A DNA stretch of 64,000 nucleotides from Paracyclopina nana. Lineage: Eukaryota; Arthropoda; Copepoda; Cyclopoida; Cyclopettidae. Positions 1 through 10,185 of the stretch are shown here, in pieces. The DNA is taken from positions 8,196,501-8,260,500 of the forward strand of contig JAGUCH010000002.1 of the NCBI GenBank assembly GCA_019096065.1, given 5' to 3'. The position numbers and the translations under genes were made by a program. The notes beneath the pieces are model-generated. The model saw nothing but the letters and a program-made list of their open reading frames with translations, was not told the origin of the DNA and did no database searches. Positions within the stretch are counted from its first letter, which is position 1. Every line of letters begins with the position of its first letter.

Positions 1-867
1 TCACTTTTAGCTGAAAAGCAAATCATGCTTGTTGCACTTTTAACATTTCATATCGGCAGATTTTACCTTAGTTTTGTCTTTCTTGGTTTCCCGAGCAAAC
101 ACATCCATGGTTTCATCTAGGCTATAGGTGGGCTCATAAATCAGTTTTATGTAAGGCTTGAAAGGTATGATCATCAGGTCAACAGCTGTCAAAAATCCCA
201 AAGTGCCATACGACCATGGAATAGCATAGTATAGGTCGGAGTTCTTATCTTTGCTGCATGTTGTAAGAGTTCCGTCAGCAAGAACGACTTCATAGCGAGT
301 GCAAATGTTTTGCCACAAGCCATACTTGTGGGATGTCGACTCAATTCCACCACCCATGACAAGTCCGCCCACAGTAAGGTCGCCGATTTCCGGCACAATT
401 GGAATAATCCATCCCTTGGGAGTCAAGGCCTCGACCAGCCTTTGCACGGTGACAAGTGGCTCACACCTGACAGTGCGGGCATTTTCATCAATGTTCAAAA
501 TGTCCATTAAGTTAACCTAGTCATGGAATAATCGGCTACTTACGGGAAATTTTATTTCTAAGAAATCGTGAAAAATTACCTCAACTTTGTATGCCTTGTC
601 TTTGTAAGTGATTCTTTGCGGAGTAATGGACATCCACGTAGGCCTCGCAGTGCACATTTTTCTGCCATTTCCATGCTTCTGCCAGTCCCTAACTTGCTTT
701 TGAACATATTCAACACGCTCTTTGTGCTTCCTTGGAGCAGATCCCAAAAATAGCACAATTTTGGACCTGAGAAACCAGAAGACATCGTAGCAGAACGATA
801 TCGGCAGCAAGAAAATGGCAAAAAGCCATGGTTGCCTAACGATGAACGCCAACAAGGAGCTCAACAT
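1..867 (-). CDS. DHCR24: Delta(24)-sterol reductase (DHCR24/seladin-1), N-terminal part, runs off the left edge
   Basis: FAD-dependent reductase of sterol side chains, an ER-membrane enzyme; in animals that cannot make sterols it is used to convert dietary sterols. Exons read as complement(1-10, 67-516, 580-867) with GT-AG introns of 56 and 63 bp. The start is the ATG at 867, giving a hydrophobic N-terminal anchor (FAIFLLPISF) followed by the family block 'SAPRKHKERV' and 'KQVRDW'. The second exon carries the FAD-binding (PCMH) region: 'NLMDILNID', 'EPLVTVQ', 'DLTVGGLVMGGGIESTSHKYG' in part, and 'VPWS'-like 'IPWSYGTLGFL'. This order matches vertebrate DHCR24 from its N-terminus to about residue 250. 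The C-terminal half lies outside the window. The longer upstream frame at 868-921 has no ATG. Identification is confident; exon 3 is only a 10-base stub. Confidence 0.93.
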
Positions 868-1753
868 TTTGGCTTCTGTCGATGGTAGCCTGTCTAGCAA
901 GCTGCAATATTGTGTAGTCAAGCAAACCTGGGATAACCTGCATGCCTGCAGTCACTGTAAGTCAATCCGGTGTTTTTTCCAGTTTCTCTTTCATTCTGAG
1001 TGCCACACCATTAGAGAAACACCAGAGTAGTTGTTGGTCTCAGAGAAAATACGAAAAGAGCACTTCAGATTCTCTTAATACGGCCATTGATTACTTATAA
1101 TAAACATTTTTGTGCTGACCAAGTTAAAATGAGCAACATTTTAAAACATAAGTACGCAGATCTTGGCCTTGCTGCTAAATATTGTTCCCAATAGCCCATA
1201 ATTACCGTTTAATACTATTTTATTTGTAGGCTTTTTTTTTTGTAGGGTTTTTTAGCCAAGCTATGGGAGAAAATAAGAAAACTTTGAATACCTGGCTTCA
1301 AGCAATAAGGTTCCTTAGTGTTTTGAAAGTACAAAACTTTTGCCGAATTTGTGTAAAAAGAAAAAAATCTAAGGTTTTACTAAATAAGATTTTCTCATAT
1401 ATTTGGGGCCCAAATCTACTCTCTTAGGAGTCCAAAGCAATACCCGTTGGCACGGATAATACCCAAGTTTGGACCCACCAAATAATGGTCCGTAAGTTCC
1501 AGAAAGCTTGATTCGCTACCGCAAGACTCTCTTGTCAATTTAGTGGGACTTTTAATCGGATCAATATCAGTGTAATGCGAAATCCGTCCCTTTTTTAAAA
1601 TCACATCGAGTGTTTTATATTTTCAGTGTACGTATAATACACAGCATAAAAGCAGTTTTGAATCACAATAAAATATAAAATCATAAGTTCGTTGCGGAGG
1701 AATGGATATAGTTACAAGACTAGATATTATCACACTTCAAAAAATAGAAATAC
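868..1753. other. Intergenic region between DHCR24 5' end and the coiled-coil gene 3' end
   Basis: AT-rich spacer of nearly 0.9 kb. It must hold the DHCR24 promoter (transcription leftwards) and the 3' UTR of the coiled-coil gene. A minus-strand open frame at 1416-1604 is protein-like but lacks an ATG and a good splice acceptor, so it is not called as a gene. No repeat or RNA gene is recognised. Confidence 0.5.
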
Positions 1754-4700
1754 CTACAATAAGTCGTGAATTATCTCTTCGTTGCCAATCACAACCAAAC
1801 TTTCTTCCGTCTCTATGACCTCAATTACAGGGTGCTCCTGTTGCACAGGCTGCTTAGCAGGAGAATTTTTGGTGCTTGGAGCCAGCTTTCGTTGCAATAC
1901 TGCCATTTCGTACTTGAGGGTAGCCAAGCAATTGTGCAAATTAGTAAGGTTTTGTTTCTGGGCTAAGGACTCGTTTGAAGCTCCCACCTTTCTTGATAGC
2001 ATTAAATCCAACTGCTGTCCATCATTTTCTTCGTTAGGTGGACGAGATCTCAACCGCTTGATTTGTTCAAGGCTGTTTTTTAAGGCCACGTTCATGTCCT
2101 GGACTTGGGCTCGATAGTTGTTCTTTTCCTCCGATAGTCTGTCTACCTTCCTAGACAAGTTGACCACTTCTACTCGCAAGTTGTCACATTTCGACCTTAG
2201 CTCAGCAACCTCTGAATTGTATGACTCATCCTTCACTCGCACAACCGATTGAAGACTGGTTAATTCTGACGTTTTTTGCTTCAAATGGAAGTTGACTTCA
2301 GCCAATTGATCCTCAAGCTTGGACACTTGCCTCCGCAAGTCCTCTGATGAGGCTTGAGCATCCTTGAGATGTTCCTGAGTGACTGCCAGCTCTCTGGCAA
2401 TCTCTATCTCTGAATTGTTTACCATTCGATTATCCGTGGTATTTTCATGCAACTTGGCTGCTTCTAATTCCAGCTTTAATTTGTCAATCGACAAGTTAGC
2501 AGTTTCCAGGCCTGTTCTCAAGCTTCTACGATCGACTCTCAGAGTTGAGCATTCGTGTTCTTGCAATATTAACCGGTTTTTCGTCTCTGTATGTGCCTCC
2601 TTTTCTGATTGCAAATTTCTCTCCAAATTGGCAAGCTCTGTGTAGAGGCTTGACTTGGCCAGCTCAAGGCCACATAGCAACTCTTTCCGCAAGGCCGTGT
2701 CTTTGGCAATTTCCTCATGCAACTTCTGAATTTGGCTCTTCAAAGTTCCATTTTGGGAGCTATCCATGATCAATTGACCATTCTTATGCTCTAGAGTCAA
2801 AATATGATCTTCCAATTCATGAACCTTCCCAGACAGTCGGTTAATTTCAGCCTGATAGACTTGTAGAGAGCATTCTAGCCGGCTTATTTTCTGTGCCTGA
2901 ATAGCTCGCAGGTCTTCATCGTCGCCTTCATCATCAGACTCATTGCTAAATTTCTCGACTGCATCGACTGATTCTAATTGCTTTTTAAGGCTGTCAACTA
3001 ACTTTGTCAGCTCCAAAATTTTGTTTTCTGCGTCCTCCCGAGCCTCACATTTTTCGGTCAAATGATAGGGAGCACTGTCGCTCTCACTAAGGCTTATTTC
3101 AGGGAGAGACTCCCGCCCTACTGAACACTGTTGAACATTTGATGCTTCATTCTTCAGGGCACCATTTTCCCGTTTGAGTTCGTCAAGGGCAGATTCTAAT
3201 TCTTCCCTAGCCTCATCGGCCGCAGCGAAAGCTTCTTTAAGCTTCGAGTTTTCGTCCAAAAGCTCACTGTCATGATGCAAAAGTTGCTTTTTCAATTGAA
3301 TATTTTCTTGCTGAAGCTCCTTTAATATTTTCAAATCACCCTTGGCCCGCTCATTGTCAGTTTTTAAGTGCTTCAATTCAATATGAAGGGAGTCAATTTC
3401 ACTCTCCTTCTTCTCTACTAATTCCTTGGCCACTTTGAGGTCATTTCTGAGCTCTTTGGTCAAATCTAACTCTCGATAGAGTGCGTTTCTATTTTCGTTC
3501 AACTCATCTCTGAGCCTTGTTGTCATCACATCAGAGTTGACTTTAAACTCTTGCAGCTCCTTAATGAGGGAAGAATTATTGAGCAATTGCTCACCTAGCA
3601 GAGCATTATTGGTTAAAAGCTCTTCGTTCTTTTCTTTGGTCCGCTCAATCTTCACATTGGCAGCATCATAGTCCCGCCGAATAGACTCACCCATCTTGAT
3701 GGCTTCTTCGAGTTTTCGCTGAAGTATCTCCATTTTCGCCTCTTTGCCTCTGACGTCGTCTTTCAATACTTCCAGCTGAATTTTTAAGTCTTCTTCCAAT
3801 CCATCCCCATCGTGTCCACTATCTTCGCTCAAGACAACTGATGGCGAATGCTCGCTATTCATAAAGCTGACCTCGAGCTCCTCAAGTTGACGTTTAAGCT
3901 CCTCTTTTTCTTGCAACGCTTTTTCACGCTCCTCCTCCAATATCTGCCTACTTTGGAAAATTTCCAACTTGTACTTTTCCACTAGCGTCGATTTAGAGGC
4001 AACCTCCGACTGGGCTCTGATTAATTCTTGTTGAATCTCATTCCTCGAATCTTGAGCAGAATGCATTTGGTCACGGTACCAGTTTTTGGACTTGACAAAG
4101 CTCTCACGTTCACTCTGCAAAACGCTTAGACTTTGCTCAGCTGCAATCCTCGTCCTTTGACATGACTGTAAATTTGCCTCTAATTCTCTGGCCTTCTGTG
4201 CTAGTTTAAGGTTGGAAGCAGAGAGCTCATGATTGCTGGTTTCCAATGCAGCAACAGTAGCCTGATGTCGCTTAAGACCATCGTCTCGGCTTCTCAGGTC
4301 AAGCTTCAGCTTCGTCAACTCGGTTTTGAGGCAGAAAATTTCATCATGGGCCTGCCTTAGCTGAGCTTTAGAGTTGTGCAAAATCGATGAGTGGTCGCAG
4401 CTTTGCATGGAAAAGCTTTCGTCATATTGCTTAGCAGAATTAAGGCTCTCTCTTTGCTCACGTAAATCTGTTACGGCCGACTCAAGTTGGCTCTTCAAGT
4501 TAGCGTTCTCTCTAAGTAAGTCAAAATTGGCCGATTTAAGATGGAAAAGCTCTTGCTTGTAGTCTGGAATTTCTTTCGCCATTTTGGCATAGGAATCGTT
4601 TTCAGAACGGACAAGGTCCAACTTACGGTTCAGCTTTCGCATTTGGACTTGTGCATCGAGGGCCCGATTTCGGCCACCGTGAACATCGGGCAGCTCAAAT

Positions 4701-5191
4701 AGTTGATTAAGCCCGTAGCTTCCATTACTTTTACTACTCATAATGCCGTAGTTGTCACCGCCTAGGGACTGGATCGATGCTACAGAGGAAATAGACAAAT
4801 CGGATCCTGCCTCTGAGATCGCGTCCTCTTCCCTGAAAATGTTAGCTGCGCCTGGCAATTCACTCCTCTTCCGCCTTTGAAAACCACAAAAAGGCTTGCT
4901 TTTCGCTTTTGGTTCTTTGAGAATCTTGATAAGAGTCTTGTCGTAGGGTATGAGTTCGGTTTTGCAACTGCTGCTGTCCATTGAAGCGCCTGCCACCTCA
5001 CAGTTTTCAATTTGGAAAGCAGCATGAACAGATGTGTTGCAGCTACTGCGGCGGCTGCAGTCATCGGAGCCCTTGCTGCTTTCAGCTTTAAAGTCTGTGT
5101 TACTGTCGAACACCTGCTCGAGGCCAGCATCATCATCATTATCAGTAGCTGAAGGAGAAGGTGGTCCATGATGAAGCATGCCTGAAAGCAT
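1754..5191 (-). CDS. Long coiled-coil protein, family not identified
   Basis: Single uninterrupted exon of 1,145 codons. The first ~170 residues are polar and low-complexity (Asp, Ser, Asn-rich, with a basic patch 'RRKRSE'). From about residue 180 to 1090 the protein is almost wholly heptad-like, rich in Glu, Lys, Leu and Gln, as in golgins, centrosomal or rootletin-type scaffolds. An acidic break ('DDEGDDEDL') lies near residue 750. The C-terminus is short and acidic. No enzymatic motif is seen and I cannot assign a family; a centrosomal, Golgi or cytoskeletal tether is inference only. The ATG at 5191 lies inside a 3' splice site (pyrimidine tract ending in AG at 5182-5183), so if that site is used the start is the ATG at 5179. 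DHX36 ends only 66-78 bp upstream on the same strand, with a poly(A) signal between at 5211-5216, suggesting a shared transcript. Confidence 0.85.
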   Translation of the reverse strand: MLSGMLHHGPPSPSATDNDDDAGLEQVFDSNTDFKAESSKGSDDCSRRSSCNTSVHAAFQIENCEVAGASMDSSSCKTELIPYDKTLIKILKEPKAKSKPFCGFQRRKRSELPGAANIFREEDAISEAGSDLSISSVASIQSLGGDNYGIMSSKSNGSYGLNQLFELPDVHGGRNRALDAQVQMRKLNRKLDLVRSENDSYAKMAKEIPDYKQELFHLKSANFDLLRENANLKSQLESAVTDLREQRESLNSAKQYDESFSMQSCDHSSILHNSKAQLRQAHDEIFCLKTELTKLKLDLRSRDDGLKRHQATVAALETSNHELSASNLKLAQKARELEANLQSCQRTRIAAEQSLSVLQSERESFVKSKNWYRDQMHSAQDSRNEIQQELIRAQSEVASKSTLVEKYKLEIFQSRQILEEEREKALQEKEELKRQLEELEVSFMNSEHSPSVVLSEDSGHDGDGLEEDLKIQLEVLKDDVRGKEAKMEILQRKLEEAIKMGESIRRDYDAANVKIERTKEKNEELLTNNALLGEQLLNNSSLIKELQEFKVNSDVMTTRLRDELNENRNALYRELDLTKELRNDLKVAKELVEKKESEIDSLHIELKHLKTDNERAKGDLKILKELQQENIQLKKQLLHHDSELLDENSKLKEAFAAADEAREELESALDELKRENGALKNEASNVQQCSVGRESLPEISLSESDSAPYHLTEKCEAREDAENKILELTKLVDSLKKQLESVDAVEKFSNESDDEGDDEDLRAIQAQKISRLECSLQVYQAEINRLSGKVHELEDHILTLEHKNGQLIMDSSQNGTLKSQIQKLHEEIAKDTALRKELLCGLELAKSSLYTELANLERNLQSEKEAHTETKNRLILQEHECSTLRVDRRSLRTGLETANLSIDKLKLELEAAKLHENTTDNRMVNNSEIEIARELAVTQEHLKDAQASSEDLRRQVSKLEDQLAEVNFHLKQKTSELTSLQSVVRVKDESYNSEVAELRSKCDNLRVEVVNLSRKVDRLSEEKNNYRAQVQDMNVALKNSLEQIKRLRSRPPNEENDGQQLDLMLSRKVGASNESLAQKQNLTNLHNCLATLKYEMAVLQRKLAPSTKNSPAKQPVQQEHPVIEVIETEESLVVIGNEEIIHDLL

Positions 5192-5216
5192 AAGAAAGAC
5201 AAGTTAAGTTTTTATT
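5182..5216 (-). promoter_or_regulatory. Poly(A) signal plus 3' splice site between DHX36 and the coiled-coil gene
   Basis: Reading the minus strand, DHX36 ends at 5258. AATAAA follows at 5216-5211, then a pyrimidine-rich tract and AG at 5183-5182, then the ATG at 5179. An acceptor with no room for an upstream exon between two same-strand genes is the usual look of a spliced-leader trans-splice site. No spliced-leader gene was found in the window. Confidence 0.45.
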
Positions 5217-5257
5217 CGCATATCAACTCGGGCACGAGCATTTCGGTAGTAATTCTT

Positions 5258-8059
5258 TTATTCATCTGCAACGTCATAACCCGCTCCTCCTTTAACCTCC
5301 AAGGTTAAAAGCTTCACAATAGCAGTCAAAACAGCCCCTTCTTTGCTTTCCGGGCTCCACTCTGCTACGCCAGGGTTGGAAACCTTAAATGCAAGTAGCT
5401 GATCCAAGGCACCTTTTAATTTTGCAATCAACTTGAAAGCATCCTTATCACAGTCCATTTTGACCAACTCGTCAACCCAAACGACATCGTACTTGGTTTT
5501 GTTGAACTTTTCAGAGGTCAAAGTGAGACTTTTGCCAAAAAATACCAGGGACAATGGGGACACCATAGAGCTATCGTACACAAGAACTCTATTTGAACTC
5601 TTCATTTTCAAGTGGTATACCATCCAGGGGTACGCAAAATCACCACACTTTGCAATCACTGACTTAGGGTGAATTTCTACCCGTTTTTCCTGACTAGTTT
5701 TCATGATGACACTTTTGAACTTAACAATTTTCTTGATTCGTGCCACGTTTGGATACAGTCCGGCACAAATGACTGCCCTGACCAACGCCTCATTAGTGCT
5801 GTTAACATTGGCTGCCCGATCATAAGGAGAATCACTCTGAATGAACTTTTTGTCACACAAATGCTGAGCAAATTGGCGCTTGAAGCTGTCCAACATTCGT
5901 AAGGTAGACTCCGATAAGAAGTTACTCCAACAAAATTGGGAAGATTCTCCGGCTCGTCGCATATTCTCCCACTTCATTATCACATTAGCCATCATGAGAT
6001 GATCAGATCTTGAGGTGCCAGCGAGTTGAATTTTTTTCTTCTCGACCAAGTCTTCTTTCCCTAGCGGAATCACAAAAGCATCCTTGAAGGACAGAGATGC
6101 TGCCACGGAAAGTACGGGATCAAGGCAACAAAATATGGCTCCCAACAAAATCATTTTCCCTGTTTGCGGATCCATGGGAAGCTCCGCAAGATGAAAACCC
6201 AACGGAGTTAGCTGTTCTTGATGGTCATCAGTCAGCGCTGACAAGCTTTTGAGCAAGTCTAGTGACAGGCCAATAGCCTCTGGCTTTGGAGGGTCCATGA
6301 CTTTGCCAAGAAAAGCATTGGCTTTCCCCAGCCCCAATACTTTAATTTGCAGGATTACCTCCTCAAGTCTTTTTCGCTGAATTTCGGGCAAAACATAGGA
6401 GTCCAGGATATTTTCACGAGCCTTAGTGTATAAGTGGAAACAAACACCAGGTTGAACACGTCCTGCGCGACCACGTCGCTGACGAGCATTGGCTAAAGCT
6501 ACCCACTCCGGCTTGAAAGTTGAGATATTGGCACTGACGTCAAAGTTAGTCATTTTGATCTTGCCGCAATCGACTACGAAGACAATGTCATCGATTGTCA
6601 CAGAGGTTTCTGCAATATTAGTTGACAGGACTATTTTGCGACACCCTTCAGGAGGGGGTGCGAAAATTGCTCTCTGATGAGCAGTGGGCATGAGCGAATG
6701 CAAGGGGTAGATGGTAGCATTTCGTAATTGGAAGCGACCATCATCAGCCAGCAGAGAATTAACTTTAGCAATGTCTTCCCAACCAGGCAAAAATACCAGA
6801 ATGGCTCCAGGCTTTTCATGAGCGTGCAGATGATGCACCAAGGCAGCCACAAGTCCGTGACATATCTCTTCAGACTTAGGATGCCAGAGAGCGTCAGTTA
6901 CTTTTCGAGAGTATTTTTGACTTGCTTCCAATTCGCGGATGAATGGAGCAATCATTCCGTCGTAATCGGAAGCTAGAGCAGCTTCTTGCTTTCCGCCCCT
7001 TGTGTGCTTCTGCCACTTTTGGTTGGCATTAACTTTTAATCTAGGCAATTCCCTAAGGAGATCATATCTGGTCATTTCGAGAACGTCCTCCAAGTAGTAC
7101 TCCTTCACAGGGAAAGTGAACCCAGGGATGTTGATAGAAGGACAATCATAGAAATATCTTGAAAACGCCTGAGAATTTAACGTGGCTGACATCAAAATGA
7201 CCCTGAGACTTGGTTTTTTCAGCACAAGATCTTTGACAAGCGTAAGCAGAAAGTCAGTTTGAGAGTCTCTCTCGTGAATCTCATCGATGATTAGATGAGT
7301 TACTCCGTCCAAATTGGGATTTTTAAGCAGCCATTGTAGAACGATTCCCGTTGTGCAAAACAGAATGGTGCTGCCTCTGTAGGAAGGCAATTTAGACTCA
7401 AGTCGAATTTGGTAGCCAACAGAATGGCCAAGGCTCTCCCCTCGTTCTTCGGCTACTCGATCCGCAATGCTAATCGCAGAAATTCTCCTCGGCTGTGTAC
7501 AAACAATGCGAGCCCTCTCATGCCAATCTTCCAGAATGTATTGGGGAACTTGAGTAGTTTTTCCGCATCCAGTTTCTCCGCTCACAACAACAACACTGTT
7601 TTCATTTATGAGGCTGATGATGTCATCTCGTTTGTGATAAGCAGGAAGTTTTTGGCGAAAAGCAGCCATCTTATCTGAGACTTTGGCACCTTGGAAGTTT
7701 TTCTGTGGCGGCTGGTCTTCGAACAGCGGCTCATCAAGTAGATCGTCATTGTGTTCCATTGAATTTTTTATCAAATTGTTTTGATACGCTGTCATGAACT
7801 TTGAGGTTTGGTCAATTTCACCAAAAATGGAGCCTTTTTCTTTTAGGACGCCGCGACACAGTTTCTCAATTTCATTCAGTTGTTCACGGGTTACATGAAG
7901 TTCGTCGCGATCCATTGTGGCTTCACGAAGTTTCTGGCGCTGAGCATAAAACAAACCGATGTCCCGTCCTCTCAAGCCTTTAGGATGTCTATCCGTTGGC
8001 CCGTTACCTGCTCCTTGTGATGCGCGTCTGAATCTAGGCTTGCGGCCAAAATTTTCCAT
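5258..8059 (-). CDS. DHX36: DEAH-box RNA/DNA G-quadruplex helicase DHX36 (RHAU)
   Basis: ATP-dependent 3'-5' helicase that unwinds G-quadruplex RNA and DNA. Intronless frame of 933 residues. The RHAU-specific N-terminal G4-binding motif is at about residues 22-45 ('GLRGRDIGLFYA'). Helicase motifs follow: Walker A 'GETGCGKTTQ' at 160-169, motif Ia 'TQPRR' near 188, DEIH at 259-262, 'SAT' near 291, and motif VI 'QRRGRAGR'. The winged-helix, HA2 and OB-fold C-terminal domains follow. Length is close to human DHX36 (about 1,000). The ATG at 8059 is preceded by a TCAGTT initiator at 8078-8083 (minus strand), so the 5' UTR may be only ~20 nt. It is divergent from USP14 across a 378-bp shared promoter, and its 3' end is nearly joined to the coiled-coil gene. 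Confidence 0.95.
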   Translation of the reverse strand: MENFGRKPRFRRASQGAGNGPTDRHPKGLRGRDIGLFYAQRQKLREATMDRDELHVTREQLNEIEKLCRGVLKEKGSIFGEIDQTSKFMTAYQNNLIKNSMEHNDDLLDEPLFEDQPPQKNFQGAKVSDKMAAFRQKLPAYHKRDDIISLINENSVVVVSGETGCGKTTQVPQYILEDWHERARIVCTQPRRISAISIADRVAEERGESLGHSVGYQIRLESKLPSYRGSTILFCTTGIVLQWLLKNPNLDGVTHLIIDEIHERDSQTDFLLTLVKDLVLKKPSLRVILMSATLNSQAFSRYFYDCPSINIPGFTFPVKEYYLEDVLEMTRYDLLRELPRLKVNANQKWQKHTRGGKQEAALASDYDGMIAPFIRELEASQKYSRKVTDALWHPKSEEICHGLVAALVHHLHAHEKPGAILVFLPGWEDIAKVNSLLADDGRFQLRNATIYPLHSLMPTAHQRAIFAPPPEGCRKIVLSTNIAETSVTIDDIVFVVDCGKIKMTNFDVSANISTFKPEWVALANARQRRGRAGRVQPGVCFHLYTKARENILDSYVLPEIQRKRLEEVILQIKVLGLGKANAFLGKVMDPPKPEAIGLSLDLLKSLSALTDDHQEQLTPLGFHLAELPMDPQTGKMILLGAIFCCLDPVLSVAASLSFKDAFVIPLGKEDLVEKKKIQLAGTSRSDHLMMANVIMKWENMRRAGESSQFCWSNFLSESTLRMLDSFKRQFAQHLCDKKFIQSDSPYDRAANVNSTNEALVRAVICAGLYPNVARIKKIVKFKSVIMKTSQEKRVEIHPKSVIAKCGDFAYPWMVYHLKMKSSNRVLVYDSSMVSPLSLVFFGKSLTLTSEKFNKTKYDVVWVDELVKMDCDKDAFKLIAKLKGALDQLLAFKVSNPGVAEWSPESKEGAVLTAIVKLLTLEVKGGAGYDVADE

Positions 8060-8437
8060 TCTAGACTGACTACTGAGAACTGAGAGGATAACTTCGAAGC
8101 GGTAAAGCTGTCAAAAAGTCAATACAAATAACTGTCGACAAGAAAAACTTGGAAAGCGTACAAAATAACTTTAATATCCACAATTATTTTCTCCGTTGCA
8201 TGATATGATTTGCGTAGCATAGTAAGAGATAAATTATTTTTTTCAAATGTTTTCGGGTCGGGCTTGGCTGAAACTTCCGGCGCTGAATGACTACAGAAAA
8301 TTTTTGTTTATGTTCTGCTGCTGTCGAACTCGAATTCAAAGCCGCAAAAAACATTGTTAAATCGTCGAGTGATTCACCAGATTTCTAAACAAAGGATAGC
8401 TCTAATTCAGTATCAAAGTGGTGATTCATCTGTGAAG
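8060..8437. promoter_or_regulatory. Divergent promoter between DHX36 (-) and USP14 (+)
   Basis: 378 bp between the two ATGs. It holds an ETS/GABP-type element ACTTCCGG at 8273-8280 and initiator-like TCAGT sequences at both ends (8078-8083 on minus, 8407-8412 on plus). No TATA box is obvious. This is typical of a bidirectional housekeeping promoter; its use is inferred. Confidence 0.5.
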
Positions 8438-10152
8438 ATGCCTACTTTTCAAGGTAACAGTTCTTTTTGCTTTGGATGCAAAAATTCCTTTTATTCAACA
8501 TTTACCGGCCTCTTCTAGTTAAAGTCAAATGGGGCAAAGAGCTCTTTAATGATGTCGAACTCAACACTGATGAAGAGCCTGTGGTCTTCAAGGCACAATT
8601 ATTCGCTCTAACTGGAGTCCAACCGCATCGGCAAAAAGTCATGATCAAGGGCCTCGCTGTGAAGGACGAATCATGGGAAAATATTGGAAGCAAAGTTAAG
8701 AACGGCGTTACGTTATTGCTGATGGGGTCAAAGGAGGAAGACATTCCCAAGGAAGTGACTACTGCGGAGAAAACACAATTTTTGGAAGACATGGACGAGG
8801 ATCAGTCAGCTCTGCAATTACCCGCTGGAATTACCAACCTTGGCAATACCTGCTACCTGAATGCGACTGTTCAATGCTTTAAGGTGGTGCCCGAGCTCAA
8901 ACAAGCCTTATTGGACTTTCAAGGCGACTTCGGCGTTGGCGATGGGGCTCTTACGGCTGCGCTCCGAGACCTGTACAAAAGAATGGACCAAGGACTGACT
9001 TTCCCACCGTTGGTCTTAGTGCAGCTCTTGCATCACGTTTTTCCTCGTTTTGCTGAACGTGGAGAGCAAGGTGGATTCCAGCAGCAGGATGCTAATGAAT
9101 GTTGGATTGAGTTGATGGGCGTATTGAAACGCGATTTGAAGATCAAATCGACCTCAGAAGCCGGGGCTTCTTCTACCAAGTCTGTCATAGACACCTATTT
9201 TGGCCTGGATTTTGAGACTGAAACTAAATGCATTGAAAGCGATATTGAGCCAGTTACCAAGTCTACGGAGCATTTCTTGCAGTTCAATTGCTACATTGAC
9301 AAAGATGTCAAATACCTTGCCTCAGGTCTCAAAAATGTAAGTCGCGGCCTTAAATGTTATTTTTCTTATGCAAGCATTTAATTACGTTTCAGAGATTGCA
9401 AGAATCAATGACCAAGCGATCCAATGTTCTAGACCGTGACGCTGAATACATTAAGACTTCAAAAGTGTCAAGATTACCTGGTTATCTCACCGTTCAAATG
9501 GTGAGGTTTCAGTTCAAGCAAAAAGACGCGATCAACGCAAAGATCTTAAAGGATGTCAAGTTTCCTATGATGCTCGACACGTTTGAGCTGTGCTCCCCTG
9601 AGTTGCAAGAAAAGTTGGTGCCCATGCGGTCCAAGTTTAAGGATTACGAAGATGCCATCGTTGCTAGTGTTTCAAAATCCAAAAAGGGCGGCAAGGACGC
9701 TGCTATGAAGAAAGCTAGCGAAGATAATGAAAACAAGGAGATGGAACCATATTGGTTCGAAGACGACATTGGATCTAACAATTCGGGCTACTACGACTTG
9801 CAAGCCGTGCTCACTCATAAAGGCAGATCATCTAACTCTGGCCATTACGTTGCTTGGGTGAAGTTTAAGGGAGATACATGGATCGAGTGCAACGATGATG
9901 TAGTCAACCCTATCCACGTCGAAGATGTTCTAAAGCTGTCTGGTGGAGGTAAATATTTTTTGTCTGCCTGGCAATATTGTACGGAAAAAAATTCTTTTCT
10001 TTTTAGGTGATTGGCATACAGCATACTTGCTTTTGTATGGACCAAGAAAGCTTCCAAAGGACTACAAAAGTATGAGCAGCGATGACGATGGAGCCAAAAT
10101 TAGCGAGGCCAAGTCAGAGGCTGTTGGGACGGAGGACAAAATGGAAACATAA
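8438..10152 (+). CDS. USP14: Proteasome-associated deubiquitinase USP14
   Basis: Ubiquitin C-terminal hydrolase that binds the 19S proteasome through an N-terminal ubiquitin-like domain and trims ubiquitin chains. CDS join(8438-8453, 8519-9336, 9393-9948, 10007-10152), 511 codons, introns of 65, 56 and 58 bp, all GT-AG. The start is ATG in a 16-nt first exon encoding MPTFQ, followed in exon 2 by the Ubl ('VKVKWGKELF'). The Cys box 'GNTCYLNATVQC' follows. The family stretch 'KISRLP'-like 'KVSRLPGYLTVQMVRF' and the His box 'SSNSGHYVAWV' are in exon 3. Exon 4 restores 'GGDWHTAYLLLYGP'. Human USP14 has 494 residues, so this is full length. The stop is only 33 bp from the end of the convergent methyltransferase gene. 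Confidence 0.96.
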
Positions 10153-10185
10153 TTTATTTTTTATTCCACACATTTATTTGAATGA

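Noticed and set aside
1416-1604. Minus-strand open frame of 62 codons with protein-like sequence (ends ...NGYCFGLLRE)
   Set aside because: No ATG, no convincing acceptor, no recognisable family, and it lies in the presumed 3' UTR/spacer. It includes an inverted word pair (gtccaaa/tttggac), which may explain the look.
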